Shown here: in pieces, positions 33,957-46,600 of the stretch
How the letters are laid out: every line of letters starts with the position of its first letter
How positions within the stretch are numbered: position 1 is the first letter of the stretch
Assembly (NCBI RefSeq): GCF_000151665.1
Contig: NW_013171820.1
Coordinates: forward strand, 342,444 to 406,443
Length of the DNA: 64,000 nt
DNA from: Blastocystis hominis
Taxonomy: Eukaryota; Sar; Bigyra; Opalinata; Blastocystidae
Direction: 5' to 3'
Program-made: the position numbers and the translations under genes
The notes under the pieces: generated by a model
Told to the model about the DNA's origin: nothing
The model's database searches: none
The model's input: only the letters and a program-made list of their open reading frames with translations

Positions 33957-36455
33957 ATGCAAAACATTGTTGATTTTGTCAATTCTGCTATTAGCAACTA
34001 TCAAATTGATAGTTCCATGATTCAGGATATGCAAATATGCTTGGGTAAAGAAATGAAACCAAATGGCTGGATTTCACTCATATTGAGTAATAGAGAATGT
34101 ATAGTATTGCAATTCAATAATGGAGTATTCATGAATCAAGGATTTGTGATCAATGAGCAGAAAGTGTTGAAAGTGTTTGGAAATCATCAAATTGGTGATA
34201 TTTCATATAATGACGAACAATCCATAGAAGTAGTAGTAGAAGGAATCGTGGATTTGGATCATGGAAGTCGATTTGAAGGATTGGTATTGACAGAAAAGGA
34301 AAAAGTAAAAGAAGGTAAAATTGGAATTCCATTTGGATATGGTGAAATGTATGATGATGATGGAATATTGGTGTACAAGGGCATAATGATCAATTGGAAA
34401 CGATTTGGATATGGAACGAGTTATCATAATAATGGTTTGATTGAATATGAAGGATATTGGTGTGATGATAAGCGATTTGGAATTGGCAAAGTGTATGGTC
34501 GTAAAGGTGAGTTTGTAAAAGAATGTGAATGGTGTAATGGAATTGAAAGTGATATTGATGAAAAATATAAAGGAGATGGAAAAAAACCAATGAATATGGG
34601 ACTGAAACATTTGAAACTGACTAACTATTGTGTATTGGTTGATTGGGATGTTTCATTGTTGTATAATTTGGAATCAATCGAAATCGGTGATCATAGTTTT
34701 AAATCAGTGAAAACATTCAGAATCGATGGATTGAATCGATTGAAAACGATCAAAATCGGAAGCAATTCGTTTACTCAAGTGATATCACCTTTCTGGGATT
34801 ATAAAAAGGCAAAAAGCAGGTCGAAATCTTTCCACATATTGAATTGTGAATCATTGGAATCTATAGAAATTGGTGAATATAGTTTCAGTGATTTTGGAGG
34901 CGACTTTGAACTGAAGAATCTACCACAATTACAATCCATTCAAATTGGCGCAACTGGTTACTATGCATTTGATTCATACAATTTCTACCATAGTTCGTTT
35001 GTAATTCGAGGTATTGATATGATATTGAATATTTGAATGATGCATAGATCTTCCAAATCTACAATCCATTACATTAGGTGATTGTGCATTCCGTTATTCC
35101 TTATCGACTGTAATTGAAAGTATTGAATGAATTCGAATGAAATGATTGATGTAGATCTTCCATCATTACAATTTATTCACCTCGGTAAATATGCACTTGA
35201 AGGAAAAAAAAGTAGAATATGTTCATTGACAATGCGAAGTAATAATGAAACGATTTTTTATGAATAAATATAGATCTTCCAATTTTAACATCCATCTATT
35301 CTCGAGAATCATGTTTTCATTGGCCACGCTTAGTAAAATTGGAAAGTATATTTGAATGATGAGCATTGATACAATTTAGATATTCCAAATCTGCATGATG
35401 TCTGGTTCTTAGGGTCATTCCAGAATGTTAATAACCCAATTGTCAACAGTAACTATTTTCTTATGAGTTTAATAAAGATGTTTCTGAATTACATTTTTTA
35501 AAAGGATATAATTATACTTACATTCAATCACTGAGTTCATCCATAACTTCTATTAATCTTCCCAGTTGGACCTGTAATGATGTTGATTACAAAGTATTTG
35601 ATTTTTCGCGATTCACACATGTTGAATCAATCGAAATCGGCGACGATTGTTTTGAATCAGTGATTTTCTTCCAAATCGATGGATTGAATCGATTGAAAAC
35701 TATCAAAATCGGAAAGAATTCATTTATTGAGAAAAGAAATGGACTTTTCAATGACCTAGGGAAATCATTCCACATATTGAATTGTGAATCATTGGAATCT
35801 ATAGAAATTGGTGAATATAGTTTCAGTAATTTTGGAGGCGACTTTGAACTGAAGAATCTACCACAATTACAATCCATTCAAATTGGTACAATTGGAAGTG
35901 AATCAGGCAATTTCTTTTGTAATTCATTTGTAATTCGAGGTATTGAACTAAAATTGAATATTTGGATAATGCATAGATCTTCCAAATCTACAATCCATTA
36001 CATTAGGTGATTGTGCATTCTGTAAATCCTTCTCAACAATAATTGAAAGTATTGAATGAATTTGAATGAAATGATTGATGTAGATCTTCCATCATTACAT
36101 TCCATTCAACTTGGTTGGCGTGCACTTGCTGGAAGTACAGCATTTAAATGTCTATTGATAATGCGAAGTAATAATGAATTGATTGGTTATGATTTGCTTT
36201 GTAGATCTTCTAAATTTAACATCCATCAATTCTGGAGGATCTGGTTTCTTTTATCCCTGGGTAGTGATATTAGCAAGTAATTTTGAATATTGAATATTGA
36301 TAGTATTTAGATATTCCAAATCTTCAAAATGTCAAGCTACCTTATTCATTCCAGAATGTTCGATGGAAATCAATTTCGAGTATAGTTTGATTCACTTGAT
36401 TTGATTCATAGATGTTTCTTCCATTCTCGCTGATCTTGTCCAAATCAAGCATTAA
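33957..36455 (+). CDS. MORN plus BspA-type LRR protein C
   Basis: The first exon encodes about 350 residues. The MORN-like part (GYGEMYDDDGILVYKGIM, YGTSYHNNGLIEYEGYW, GIGKVYGRKGEF) passes directly into LRRs (LESIEIGDHSFKSVKTF, RLKTIKIGSNSF, SFHILNCESLESIEIG). Following exons begin ATCTTCC after phase-1 introns ending in TAG. A second LRR block starts near 35500 (VFDFSRFTHVESIEIG) and resembles the duplicated block of gene B. The C-terminus VSSILADLVQIKH ends at TAA 36453-36455. No membrane helix is evident, unlike gene B. The link between the two LRR blocks (35400-35520) is not certain; the second block could be a separate, headless gene. Confidence 0.65.
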
Positions 36456-38653
36456 CTCTATAATTTTGATTTGATTTGATTTGTTTTGTTCAGTGATTCG
36501 TCATTGTTTAGGAACATTTCCATTGATTGTTTGTTTGTTTGTTTGTTTGTTTGTTTGAAACCGATTCTTGATCACAATTCATGATTCTATAATTATCAAA
36601 ATATCAATCCTGCCTGATTATTATGTTGTTCTTCTTTACCATTTTAACAATGATACTGAATTATGTTTGTTGTTTCAATCAATCAATCAATCAATCATTG
36701 TTTTCGATTATTATTATCATCATTATTATTATTATTATTACCAATGACCCAATGATTACATATTGAACATTCACAAATGATGAATCCATTCTACCAATAA
36801 TAATAATAAAAATAATAATATAGAAATGATGGTTTGAATAGGTTTGAACTAGGATTTGTTCAATATTGATAGGAAACTGCTTGCTTCGAATAATCATCAT
36901 CATCATCATCATAATCATGAAAAATAAGATTGGAATTGATAGTGACACAATGGAATGGTTGGAATCGATTGATATTGGATGATTATTCCCATTTGTGAAT
37001 CCATTGTTAAATCGGTAGATAATACAAGACAATACAATGATTGATACTGAATAAAAATAGATCACTGTTTCAAAAATACCAAAGAGAATAGAGGAGAACT
37101 GGATTTTAAAAGCAATGAAACTAAGTAGCCTCATATAAGATTACGAAATTAATATTATTGATTTGATATATGATATAATGAATGCAACAGCAATTGTAAA
37201 AATATATATGCATAATGCTCAAGGACCAGAAAAATAGCACTGGGTAATATGTAAAGAGTTGATAATTGTAAAGAAAGAAGAGATACTAGATTGAAGATTC
37301 ATGGAATTGTAATTCCTCAAATTTATGAACAATTCCTTTTATCTAAACAATTATAGTTACACTGAGTACAAAGTCTATGCAAAATAACGTTGAAACGACT
37401 TATTGAATATATACATTATTAAACGTAATCCTGCTCGTAAATTGTGATATTAGGATTTTGACACTTATTATGAAAACAACAAATCGTATATCCCTTTGAT
37501 AACTACCAAGAACTCTTTATCACCATTCACATTTGTTGATTTACATTTAATCTATGCAATATTAAGCCATATTGTATAGTAATCACATGTGAAAAAGCAA
37601 CCACTTCTTGGCAACATCATACTCAAAATGTCATTGAAAATTACATCTATTACCAGTAACATCGATCTTACAAGTATATATATAATACTAATAAAATGGT
37701 TAGTGTAGTTCGAATGCAAGTTTTACAAATCAAATTCAAACATTGAGAGTTCTAAGTTAGTCTCATTCTATTAAAGAACTCTGTAATTCATATAAGGAGC
37801 ATGTCAAACTCAGATCATGATCTGATTATTGTAAATCCATTGTTTTTCCTGTAAAACCTGATACAGAAAACATATTACACTAGAATAGCAAGTATAAATA
37901 ACGGGAGATTCATCATCAGAACCACGTGATACATTAAATGGACAATTAGGTATCAAAATCCATAAGAGTATATTGAAGCAATCATTCTACATAAACAGTT
38001 TTTTACTGCTAATACTATCCAGGTTTCTGTTAGACTAAGCACCATGGAAATGTGATATTCTTTACTATTGACGTAATTAATAAAAGGTATCGAAGTTCTA
38101 TTGAATGGTTCATCACAGAGGGGAATAATACTCTAGTTGATCTTCATTCAAATGTCTATGGGTTATTTGCAACCAATACTCTCTAAATCACATCTATCAC
38201 TCTCTTTTTCTACACTATAGACAGTAATTACGATTCTGAGATCTCCATCTTTTCTTTGCTTCATTGGTGATAGACTCCGTCTCAGTAAATTGAGCATGTA
38301 TCGATTCTGCAGTTCTGTAACGTTCCTTTCCCGAGTATAGTAATTGTTTGTTAGGTCAGCTCTAAACATTCCAGAAAGGCTTTAAGAAATAAAGACTGTT
38401 CATTACAGCCATTAAAATACTGAAAATGCAACTGTACGCCAAAGAAGAATGTACAGTTTGCCATTCAAAATCGGTCAAGAATCTTACTATTCAAAATACA
38501 ATTCTTCCCTATATATTATTCGTTCATTTCTCAAAAGAGAGTAAGTGAATGGAAAAGCAGTGAACGGGTTTTCATTTTGAAGTAAAGTATTCATTAGTGA
38601 TTAATTAATCCTAGTTTTGTCATTATATTCTTGGCTTTTGTTCCTCGTTATTA
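36456..38653. other. AT-rich low-complexity stretch, no supported gene
   Basis: Contains GTTT, CAAT, ATT and CAT microsatellites between 36.5 and 36.9 kb. A trace of LRR-like sequence (TMEWLESIDIG) sits near 36950-36980. A 147-codon minus-strand frame is driven by these repeats and is not accepted as a gene. Confidence 0.55.
36528..36557 (+). repeat. (TTGT)n microsatellite after gene C
   Basis: Seven to eight GTTT units about 75 nt after the stop of gene C. The array contains overlapping copies of TGTTTGTT, the poly(A) element used elsewhere in the window. Confidence 0.85.
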
Positions 38654-40744
38654 ATGAATTACATTGATAAATACAGAACAAGTGATATTCACGACGTTGT
38701 AGAAATCCGTCGTCGTCCTGAAACAGGCTTTGACCCAGAGCCGGACACTTTGGCTAGAGTGCTTCTGATGATCGTTGAGTGATGCATAGTCCATGCTCCG
38801 TGCCATTGAAAAATGGCCCAATGAACCCGCTCTGGTAAGCAAAGAGAAGAAGGTGTACACCTTCATGGAGTACTATAAGCAATCTGTAAGGTAGGGATGG
38901 CGGTTTCTATTTCCCAAAGATTTTCGAAGGCTGCAACAAAACTTGGTTTGAGTACAGCCTCGACTTGTGGTGTTATTGGTTTTAACTCTCCTGAGTACTT
39001 TTTCACCCTTTACGGCTGCTGGCTCATCGGAGCCGTTCCCGTGGGTATCTACACTACCAACGCTCCCGAGGCGTGTCATTATAATCTCTTCCACTCGGAG
39101 GCGCAGATGTGTGTGTGCCAGGGCGGAAAGCAGGCTGAGAAGATCTTCTCCATTCGCGACCAACTTCCGAATCTGAAGGCGATCGTCGTGTACTGGCCAG
39201 AAGAAGGCATGCCAGCGAAGGTGGAGAACGACCGCGTGGCGCTGTATACCTGGGACGAGTGGCTGGAGACGGGGAACGAGATCAGCGACGAAACGATCGT
39301 GGAAAAGGCGAAAAACGTGGAACCCGGCAGCTGCGCGACGCTGATCTACACGAGTGGCACGACCGTAGGAGGAAGCGGAGGGAGGTGAAGGGCAGGGCGA
39401 CCCGAAGGGCGCGATGATCAGCCACGATTCGTGCACGTTCCAGTGCGAAGGGATTCGGATTCGGATCGGTCTGGACCACCACGATCGCTACGTAGAGAGA
39501 GAGAGGAGGAGAGTGAGCGCTAGACGTCCTTCCTGCCGCTGAATCACATCGCGGCGCAGTACGTGGACGCGATGGTGCCGGTGTTCAACAACGTCTGCGT
39601 GTACATCTGCGACACCAACGCGCTGAAGGGCACGCTGGTCAACACGCTGCAGGACGCGCAGCCCACCGTCAGCGTCGCCGTGCCGCGCCTCTACGAGAAA
39701 ATGCAGGCCAAGATCCAGAGCACGATCGACCAGGCCACCGTGCGGGTTGCGCGCGCGCGTCACCTCTAGGGCTTCAAACGCAAGCTGATCGACTGGGCCA
39801 TGCGCGTAGGCTACGCGAGCTGCATGTCGCGGCAGTTCGGCCAGACGCACTACCGGCCGTGGGGCTACTGGCTCGCGGACCGCCTGGTCTTCCAGAGCAT
39901 TCGGGACAAGCTGGGGTTCGGGCAGTGCCGAGGACTGGTGGTCAGCGCCGCGCCGGTGAACATCGAGACGCTCCGGTTCTTCGCGAAGTTCGACATCCCC
40001 ATCTACGATCTGCTGGGGCAGAGCGAGGGCTGCGCGCCGTTCGCGACGAACTCGTACGTGGAGCAGCTGTGGAAGCTGGGCTCCGGCGGGAAGCCGATGC
40101 CCGGCGTGACGGTCCGCATCGGAGACATGGACGAGCTGCAGTACTGCGGACGCAACGTGATGATGGGGTACCTCAAGATGCCGGAGCAGACGAAGGAGAC
40201 GCTGGACGAGGACGGGTGGATCCACACGGGCGACCAAGGACGCATCGACGAGGACGGGTTCGTGTATCTCACCGGGCGAATCAAGGAGCTCATCGTGACC
40301 AGCGGCGGCGAGAACGTGCCGCCCGTGGCCATCGAGAACAAGCTCACCGAGCTGCTGCCCGAGGTGAGCAACGCCATCGTGGTGGGCGACCGCAAGAATT
40401 ACCTCGCGTGCATGTTCTGCTTGAAGACCGAGACCGATCCCGCCACCGGCGAACCCACCTCCGTGCTCGCGCCCGACGTGCTGGCGAAGTCCAAGGAGCT
40501 CGGGAGCGAGGCCACGACGTGCGAGCAGGCCGCGAAGGACGAGGCGTGGCACACCTACTTGGGAACGGGAGTGGAGAAGTACAATAAGGAGTTCGCGGTG
40601 AGCAATGCCCAGACCATCCGGAAGTGGATCGTGCTGGATCGGGACATCTCACTGGAGAGAGGAGAGCTCACGGCCACGATGAAGATGAAGAGAAACGTGG
40701 TTCTGCGACATTGCGAAAAGGAAATCTCGGAAATGTATATGTGA
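38654..40744 (+). CDS. Long-chain acyl-CoA synthetase, bubblegum (ACSBG) type
   Basis: Six exons, about 640 residues. AMP-forming signatures are present: YTSGTT then GDPKGAMISHD across a 31-nt intron (P-loop), SFLPLNHIAAQYVD, GTLVNTLQDAQPTVSVAVPR, LLGQSEGCAP, and DGWIHTGDQGRIDEDGFVYL followed by GRIKELIVTSGGENVPP. GFNSPEYFF and VGIYTTNAPEACHY point to the bubblegum subgroup. The enzyme activates long-chain fatty acids with ATP and CoA. Confident introns are 31, 31, 32 and 30 nt (the second precedes GDPKG). The junction after FMEYYKQS (about 38886-38920) does not fit a clean GT-AG intron. TGA is at 40742-40744; TGTTTGTT follows at 40767. Confidence 0.9.
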
Positions 40745-40766
40745 GCCGAGGGTTCAGTGAGAGTGC

Positions 40767-40774
40767 TGTTTGTT
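40767..40774 (+). terminator. TGTTTGTT element after the acyl-CoA synthetase gene
   Basis: Octamer 22 nt after the TGA stop. Confidence 0.65.
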
Positions 40775-41354
40775 GGATTCAGAAATGGAGGGAAGGGAAG
40801 GGGAGCGGAACGGAACGAACTGGGAGAGGAGCTGAATGAGAAAGCGGAAGGATAAGATGGAAAAAGTACACACATCCAGAGAGGAAAACGCAATCGGTTG
40901 AGCGTTTCTGTAGAGCAAAAGAAAAGGATAGGATCCATCTCCAATCCTCCCAACGAATCGAGTCTCCAAAACTTTCTCTCTAGATTCTACTCACAGCAAT
41001 ATGAAGATTCAATAGATGCAAACATGGGGAAAACGAGTTCCCACTAATTGCCTTGAAATCCTATACAAAAGGAATTTTGCAAGAAGAGAGATCACATAAC
41101 ATAGATCCATACAGTTTATAACAGCATCGAATCAACCATCGAACAAGAATCAAAAGTTTGAACAAAGAAATAGTATTCTTTCCTGTGTGTTCTTCTAACT
41201 GTTTTTCATACTTCACGTCTGAAACACATTTGTGGGTAAAATGAATACACAGTTCGCAAATCTACAAGGCGAAGAATGGATATCCCAATCAAATAGTGAG
41301 GGAAAGACAGGTTGATTCTAATGAGTAGGGTTTGGTGGATTTGACGATAATGCA
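40775..41354. other. Intergenic stretch, promoter side of the VPS9 gene
   Basis: No coding sequence or clear motif was identified. Confidence 0.5.
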
Positions 41355-43459
41355 ATGTTCTCCCAAGGGATATGTACTCCCGTAGAGAATCCTGTTGTGG
41401 GTTATAAAAAGCAATCAGAAACTAGATCCAAAAGCAGAGAAGCATTTTCAAATGTTAGTGCCAGAGGGCTTCAAACAGCCCAAAATGACTCGAGACTAAG
41501 AGATTTCAAGTTTGGAGTGGAGGATGGGATTTCTGACTATTATCGTGGAGCTGCAGAGGAGGAGAAAGAAAATATGTCCTTTCTTCGAAATTTGTCTTAT
41601 GTGAACCAACAAGACTCTGTGTTTTCAGCTCAAAAGTCGAGTTCTCAGAAGTTGCTTGACACTCCCAAAGAGGAAGGAGATATTGTTAGTTGTGATAGTG
41701 ATGGTTTTGTGAGCGATACTGGATATTCGATTTACGGAGATGTCCAGTACTCTGCCTCCCATATGCAGCGCTCTGCTTCCTCCCGGAGTGTGTGTGATGT
41801 GGTGAAAGGGATCAACGTGAGAGAGATGGCCAGCTTTCTAGAGCGGACGGATTCATTCATTCGTCGCTTAGAGCCGGCTGTCGACCCGCTTTGCAAGCCT
41901 TCACTGGAGGTAACAGCAAAGCCCGTGAAAACACGCCAATTGAACGAGCGGCAAACCCCGTTCAGTCCCATGTCGGGAGAAAAAATAAATGAGCCAAGAA
42001 ACAGGTTTGGAGGGAAATCGGACAATGTGCGTGATTCTTCTCTGCGTTCATTCTAGGACGAGCTCCTGCGCATGGAAAGGTCGATCGAGCTGGAGAAGGA
42101 GAACTCCCATCTGCGCGATCGGATGTTGAAGCTGCAGGCCAGATTGCAATCGCTAGAGAAAGAAAACGTAGACTTAAAGGAAAAGGTGAAGCGTTTGGAG
42201 AGCCAGCTCGGTACGACCCCCGAAGACAAATCCTCCGAGTGTACCGACTTGTTTCGCATTCCCACGTAGCCAACGCGCTCTCTCCCTCCACGTTCGAATA
42301 CTCCCAGCAAAATCTCGCCACTGTTCTGAATGCCATCGGCATTCCCCCCGAGCTCGTCGAGACCGTCGTCATCAACGTGGAACTGGAGTACCAAAAGTCG
42401 GTTTCCCCGTTTCTCCTCACCCAGAGGCCCCTCCGCGGTTTCTCCTTTTTCGCTCGGCCTCTCCTCCGCCTTCGACCTTTTTATGACTTCCTTCATCGAC
42501 CAACCGCGGGAATTCCCCTCTCCCTTCTGTCCCGAAGCGCCCTTCTCCCTCTCCGCGGTTCCCCGTTTCTCCTCCGGTTTCCACGCTTTGGCTTCTCTGC
42601 TCTGCTCGCCCGCTTTGTCTTCGCTCTACGCTCGCTTCAAGTCCTTCTGCCTCGCGCTCTGGACCGACCTCCTACACAACCGCGATTTCCCCGCGGGAAC
42701 CGCTCTGCTCGACCGCATCGACGCCTTCTGCCAGACCACCACGACCGACCTCCGGACCGGTTTCCACGTTTCCACGATTGAGGGAACGGGGGACGCGGAA
42801 TTGGTGGGATCCCTCCAGCAAATGATCTTCAATCTGATTGGCGGGGGACTGCTTCGCCTCATCGCGCGCGAGAACCGCGGGAAAGAGCGACTCCTCAACA
42901 CCGCCATCCACGTGCACCAGTTTCTACGCCCCCAGCATCTCGAGATCCCCGCGGAATATGTCGAAAACCCGCGGTTCGCGCGTGCGGTGGAGGAGTTTCG
43001 CTCGCTGTTTCAGTGCCGATCCCCGCGGTTTATGCTGCGCTGCCTGGCGGAAACGTCGAAGTCGCTGGCGTCGCTGCTGCGGGAGGGTTGTGTGGATTCC
43101 CGCGGGGATGGTTTAGGCGCGGATGATTTTGTTCCGGTGTTTATTTTTTGTGTTCTGCGGAGCGACGCGGAATTTCTGAACGCGGCGTCGGTTTTTATGG
43201 ACAGGTTTCGAAGGGCGAGCGAGATGGAGATGGGGTAGGAGAGGAGGAGGAGGAGAGTGAAAAGCAGAGAGAGCTACGCGCTGGTGAGTTTGTTCAGCGC
43301 GCTGCAGTTCATTGCGAGTATGGATGCGCATCGACTCAGTATGAATCCGATCGATTACCAGATGTGAGGGGTGGGGGAGAAGGAGTGAGGAGTAGGATGG
43401 TTTCGGAAGCGAAGGACCGGATTGCGCAGAAATCAAAGAAACGACTTTCGATCTTTTAG
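41355..43459 (+). CDS. VPS9-domain protein, putative Rab5-type guanine nucleotide exchange factor
   Basis: Introns of 30, 29, 28, 33 and 32 nt restore one frame of about 650 residues. The N-terminal third is Ser-rich and probably disordered. A coiled coil follows (MERSIELEKENSHLRDRMLK, LEKENVDLKEKVKRLESQL). The C-terminal VPS9 domain contains LADDF-type GADDFVPVFIFCVLRSDAEF and, after an intron, ESYALVSLFSALQFIAS. VPS9 domains activate Rab5 GTPases on early endosomes. A 27-nt segment at 43090-43116 just before GADDF resembles the introner-like introns and is a multiple of three, so it may be spliced without changing frame. TAG is at 43457-43459. TGTTTGTT starts 5 nt later. Confidence 0.85.
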
Positions 43460-43464
43460 TTGGA

Positions 43465-43472
43465 TGTTTGTT
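43465..43472 (+). terminator. TGTTTGTT element after the VPS9 gene
   Basis: Octamer 5 nt after the TAG stop. Cleavage 4 nt upstream of it would fall just after the stop. Confidence 0.7.
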
Positions 43473-43697
43473 CGATAAAGATGGATTTACGGGGAAGAAA
43501 AGAAGATTCGTGGAGAAATGGCGACTTTCAAGCATTTCCGTGTCAAACTACCTTCTACCTCGTGTCATTCGTCCCTCTCCCTCTCTTTGTCTTATGCAAG
43601 AAGAATACACTCGATTTCTTTTCGTGTTGTCATGCTAATAACAATAGTGTAAAATCTTCATTGTTCATTTTCCCGGCAAAATATATTATTATATGTC

Positions 43698-46600
43698 ATG
43701 GCCGAGATTTCAAAGATGACTATTCAGGGAATAAGGTCTTTTTCCCCTCGCGAGGAGAAGACTATCAAGTTCCTTAAACCACTTACAATCATTGTCGGTG
43801 ATAATGGCTGCGGAAAAACAACAATCATTGAATGTTTAAAAGCAGGCTGCACGGGAGATTTGCCTCCAGAGTGCAATAGGGGTCAGGTACCGTCCTTTTC
43901 GAATTGTTGAGAATAGTTATTCGTTACTGACCCTACTTTTTACCCAGGCAAAGAAGTAAAGGGACAAATTAAACTGGAGTTGTCCTGTTTGGATGAAAGC
44001 AAAGTTCATTGCGTACGTTCGTATACGGTAAGAGCTACTGTATGCTTTGCATTGCAACACTCTTAAATAGGGAACTAAGCTTGTTTTTCACTCGCTAGAT
44101 CAAACGGTAAAGATTGTGGACAAGAATGGAAACACAGTTGAGTTAATGACAGTTGTTAAGCTTAGGCTGCGGATAGCAAACGTGTATCGGATATTAGTCA
44201 GCAGATTCCAAGACTTTTGGGAATGTCGCGAGCCATTATCAACAACGTGATTTTCTGTCATCAGGAAGAATCGAACTGGCCCTTGTCAGACGTTTGGGTG
44301 ATTGAAAGGATTGAATCTTAGCGACTTGAGCTAAAGAAACGATTCGATTCGATTTTCGAAAGTACGTATTACACAAAATCGCTCGAAGCCCTGAAAAAGG
44401 AGCGAAAAGAAAAGGTTTCAACCCGCGGGGGAAAGTAATCGATAGAAAGAAGAGTTGACCCAGAGAAAACTGGAAGAAAACTCTCTGGGGAACTATCTTC
44501 AGCAGGCAAAGAATTATCGCGAGAGTATTCAACAGCATGGTGGTCCAATGAAGTTCAATTCACTGTAGAGGTCGAGATTTTTGAAAAGCAAAATGAGGAC
44601 GGCAAGCTAAGCGAGAGTTTAGAGATGAAAATCAACAGACACAGCGAATTATTAAATGTAATTCAACAAGTGCGAAAGATCCAGAACGAAATTCGAGCGC
44701 AAAGCGGGCAGATCATAGAACAGAAAGGTCGAGTCGCGACCTATCGGTCCAGTTTAACGGAGGTTCTATCGAACAGCGACGAGGAAATCCAAAGCGAGCT
44801 CCGAGCGATCGAAACGAGCAGCAATAGGTTCGAATAGGCGCTTCATTGTGAGATGTAGCAGCAGAATGGACGTTCAATCCAAAGAAAACGAATTGAATGA
44901 TTTGAAAATGAAACGGAGTGCGGCAGACGGAAAACGCACGCAAATCCAACTCGAAATCCACTCGAAGCAAACGCTTTACGCTTCCAAACTCGAATCGATT
45001 GGGAAGGACATAAACTCTCTTTTGTCATTTGCTTCGCCAGAGACGCGCTCGATTCTTGAATCCTTGAGAAATTCCATTCAACTCGCAGCCAGTTCGGGAG
45101 GAAAACGCGTTTCGATCGATGACATGAAACAGCTTGAGCAGATCATTCTTTCAATCCGAATGAACCTCGAAAAGGAAAAGGAAGCAGCACTGGAACGGAG
45201 GAGAATCCAAGAAATCGAAACCACAAAAGTGAAAAATGAATTGAGGGACTTGGAAATCAGTGAGATGGCGTCACGGAAGAGTTTGCAGAATGATATCAAC
45301 TCGATAAAGAGCCAAATAACTTCGAGGAAAATGCAATTGCAGGTGCGAATTTCGGAGGATTGTTTATGTAGCGATTCGAAAGCAATCAACAAAGGAAACT
45401 CCCGCATGGATTGGAAGAAGCGAAGCGAAGAAGCCAGCAGATCGATGCCGAGCTGATAGAATTGCAGAACCAGCTGCGAATGAAGGAATCGCAGTTGGAG
45501 CAGGTGAATGCAGGGAGGGAATTGATCCGATTGCAGGAGGCCATCGATCAGAACGAAGGAGAAATCAGTGAACTGCGGATGCTTTGCAGAGCGTCGCAAG
45601 CGGGCGGAGCGATGAACGGAAGTCTCATGATGGATGAGATTTTGACGCGAACGCAACGAGAAATGAAGAAGTGTCTGGCGGAAGCGAATTTGGATTCGGA
45701 ATTGAGTGCTGATAGTTTGAATGAATCGATTCTTGGATTGGAAAACGACGTGGTTCGATTGAAGAATGACCGAATGGAAGTGTTTGGAAGGTTGAAAGTG
45801 GAGGAAGGAAGACTGAATGAAGTGGAGAGGCAGCTGAATGAATTGGAACAATTGTTGGATCAGGGAATGAAGGAGATTCGTCAGGAATATGCAGAGTATC
45901 ATTTTCAAAGCGAAGACTACTACGACATTCTTTCAGAGTTCCAAGATCGCAAACAAATCGTAGAAACCGTATCGAATTCGATCGAATGTAGTGGCCGATG
46001 AGCTTGTTAACCACGTTATCGAAACATTACCACTTCCTTTGTCTTCAGGATACCAAAAACCACTTAGAACCCTCACGATCCACCATCCAAGCCCAAATCA
46101 AAGTACAAAACCCGATCATAATCCGAAATAGACTTTAACAAACTCGCTCCGAGCGAAGGAAATGGTGATGAAAACCACAAAAAAGAAGCTGGAGGAGCTT
46201 CGGAATGTGAGAGAAGTGGTGACTCGCTATCGAAACTTTGAATCGGAGTTCCAGCGAGTTTCGCAGTTGACCACCCAGGATGAATCGAGTTTCGAATCGC
46301 AGCAGAGAGACGATACGAAACGACTGCAGAATCTGGAAGAGCAGACGGCAGAGATGAAAAATCGACTTCGATTAGAAAGAGAATCGAATCTACAAAAACG
46401 GAAAACCCTTGAAAACGAGCAACGCAATTTGCAAAGGAGAGTTCGATCGACTCGGAGCTTTTTGATTCTTAGATCAACGAGCTCACGTTCGAGAATCAAA
46501 TGATTAAGCAAGCCATTGAAGACATTCAATGTAGCCGATTCTTGTTCTGTTTTGATTCATCAGCACAACTTCCAGAGATGACTTCAATCCAAAAAGAAGT

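Noticed and set aside
36691-37134. 147-codon minus-strand open frame with runs of Ile and Met
   Set aside because: Its codons come from ATT, CAT and CAAT microsatellites, and one part is the reverse complement of LRR-like DNA. No conserved protein segment is present.
39488-40552. 354-codon minus-strand open frame opposite the acyl-CoA synthetase
   Set aside because: Antisense shadow of a strongly biased coding strand. The residues are Leu/Val/His/Arg-rich without any motif.
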